This document shows positions 62,301 through 64,000 of a stretch of 64,000 nt of DNA, piece after piece. The stretch's first letter is position 1. Each line of letters opens with the position of its first letter. Made by a program: the position numbers and the translations under genes. The DNA is from Mytilus edulis. Its lineage: Eukaryota; Mollusca; Bivalvia; Mytilida; Mytilidae. The notes beneath the pieces were generated by a model, which searched no databases, was not told where the DNA came from, and saw nothing but the letters and a program-made list of their open reading frames with translations. The stretch covers positions 80,553,821 to 80,617,820 of the forward strand of contig NC_092346.1 in NCBI RefSeq assembly GCF_963676685.1, in the 5' to 3' direction.

Positions 62301-64000
62301 CCATGGAAACGGCAGCCATTTTTTATGGTCTTAGACCCTACTGCAACCCGAAATTTTGTGTTCCTCCTTATAGTGAATTATCATTAAGATTGGTTCCATT
62401 TTACTCCAAAAAACCTGTCGGACAAAAAAAGGTGGAAGAATAATAATAACTAGAATTGCCATTGCAAGCAATAGCGGATGTCACCCTTCCCCCAATGGCC
62501 ACTAAGCGGCAGCCATTTCAAAATTGTTTGACAGTGAATGCACATATATGCATTGCAGTACATCTTTCTGTAAATTTTCAGTACATTCAGAGCATTTTAG
62601 AAAATTTCACATTTTTGCTGTTTCCATGGCAACGGCAGCCATTTTGGAAATTCCGAAGTCAAAAGTCTCATCTATACATGCAAGTTAACAATAATATTAA
62701 GTTTCATAAAGTTTGAAGTATTTTTAAAATATTTGACATTTCCGCAGTTTCCATGGCAACGGTGGCCATTTTGGAAATTCCAACTTCAAAAGTCTTATTC
62801 AGACTTGTCAGTGTACAATCATATTAAGTTTCATCAATTTTGGAGCATTCTGAATTTTTTGAAATTTTTGACATTTGGGATGGTTCCTATGGCAACAGAG
62901 ACCGTTCCCAAAATTGAATGGCATATACCACATTGGTACATGGGAGGGACCATACCATCAAAGTTTCAATCAATTTGACCTACCATTTTAAGAAAGTAAA
63001 TGCCACTTAAAGGTTTTTGGGCCATTTTGACCTGTTTTGCATTGTTTCCATGGTAACGGCAGACATTTTCGATATTGCAACACCAAATTCCACATCTACC
63101 AATGTTGCTCATCATTACTGTGAAGTTTTATAAAATTTGGAGCATTTCCATATTTTTGAAATTTTTGGTGTAGTATCCATGTCAACATAGCAGTTCCAAT
63201 GATTGCCAAAATCATCCAAAACCAGTATATGCCCGGCACCTACATTGTATCAAAATATAATGATTCTAAGTTAAAGCATTTCCAAATAATTCATCAAAAC
63301 CAAAAACTAGAATTTTCCATTATTTTTCGGTTTCCATGGTGATGGCAGCCATTTTTTAGTTCCAAAGTTGCACTGCAACTGGAAAGTCAGGGTTCCTTGT
63401 TATAGTGCACCATCATTCAGATTGGTTCCTTTGGCTCTGAGAAAACTGCCGGACAAAACTAGGTGGAAGAATAATAATAATAATAATAATAATAATAGTG
63501 AAAAAGAAACAGAGGAATAGCAATATGTCACCCGACATTGTCGATCGGGTGACATAATAACAAAGAAACATAAGAAAAGCAATATGTCACCCGACATTGT
63601 CGATCGGGTGACATAATAAGAAAAAAAAGAAACGTAGAATAACAATATGTCACCCCAACATCCGTTGAGGGTGCCATAATAACTAGATTTGCCATTGCAA
63701 GCAATAGCGGATGGCACCCTTCCCCTATTGCCAGGTGAGCGGTAGCCATGGTTACGGCGGCCATTTTGGAAATTCCAAACTCAAAAATCAAGTCTACATT
63801 AGCTGAGCAACATTTGTTTTAAATTTCAATAAATTTGAAGCATTTTGAAGTTTTTCGTATTTTTGCTGTTTCCATGGTAACGGCGGCCATTTTGAATATT
63901 CCAAAGTCAAACCCCCGCTGCAATTTTTTCCCTCCACAATCATATACCATTTAATGTCTCTAGAATAAATTAAACATTGATGTTCTAGAATGTTCTGTGA

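Larger units (their letters stand above)
47336..63964 (+). repeat. Array of about 16 units of a 0.9-1.1 kb non-autonomous element
   Basis: Unit heads (AACTAGA..TTGC..GCAAT) begin near 47336 (A), 48226 (A), 48735 (B), 49761 (B), 50799 (B), 53308 (B), 54396 (B), 55478 (B), 56511 (A), 57402 (B), 58489 (B), 59587 (A), 60478 (A), 61420 (B), 62448 (B) and 63680 (mixed). Type A heads read GGATGGCACCC, type B heads GGATGTCACCC. Bodies consist of subrepeats of about 130-160 bp centred on GTTTCCATGG..ACGG..GCCATTTTG. Each body ends with GGACAAAA..GGAAG and an AAT-rich tract, in some units followed by a linker and tail hairpin. The array continues to near the right edge. It is not coding: the many short frames here are translations of the same subrepeat. 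Confidence 0.93.

Noticed and set aside
47408..63791. Many 60-150 codon frames with PLPWK, FPWQRQPF or SMVTAAIL motifs
   Set aside because: All are translations of the same GTTTCCATGG..GCCATTTTG subrepeat in different frames; no splice structure or domain.

Overview
This is an AT-rich, intron- and transposon-dense stretch of an animal nuclear genome. The repeat families (for example the elements carrying ACGCGCGTTTCGTC and GCTGACTATGCGGTATGGG) are ones I associate with marine mussels (Mytilus). That attribution is from memory and is an inference. No bacterial, organellar or RNA genes were seen.

The only cellular gene I can support is the 3' two thirds of NEMF (Rqc2/Tae2 family, ribosome-associated quality control) on the minus strand. 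I could join 22 coding exons from 47164 down to the stop codon at 25570. All splice phases agree, giving 2286 nt (761 codons plus stop). The exons encode part of the coiled coil, the NFACT-R domain, an acidic/basic linker and the conserved C-terminal domain. The 5' third (NFACT-N) is not in the window and must lie beyond base 64000.

Layout. 1-16.6 kb: gene-poor, made of decayed retroelement pieces and several repeat families. 16.6-28.4 kb: a 5912-bp direct tandem duplication whose two copies each carry the last three NEMF exons; by position the right copy serves the gene and the left copy is an orphan set. 28.4-47.2 kb: the other 19 NEMF exons with introns full of MITE-like elements. One intron holds a minisatellite of about 43 copies of a 51-bp unit (41252-43440) that repeats an exon end together with its 5' splice site. 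47.3-64 kb: about 16 units of a roughly 0.9-1.1 kb element lying in what should be a NEMF intron.

The most unusual structure is that last array. Each unit has a head motif (ATGTCACCC or ATGGCACCC) and some have a tail hairpin ending in the matching complement (GGGTGACAT or GGGTGCCAT). Read left to right, heads and tails behave like nested brackets: units lacking a tail are interrupted at their AAT-rich tract by another unit, and three tails stack at 63525-63677 in the order needed to close the open heads. This suggests repeated insertion of the element into the AAT tract of earlier copies. The units also carry many near-perfect RFX X-box palindromes (GTTTCCATGGYAAC) next to YY1-like motifs (AAAATGGCGGC/AAAATGGCTGC).
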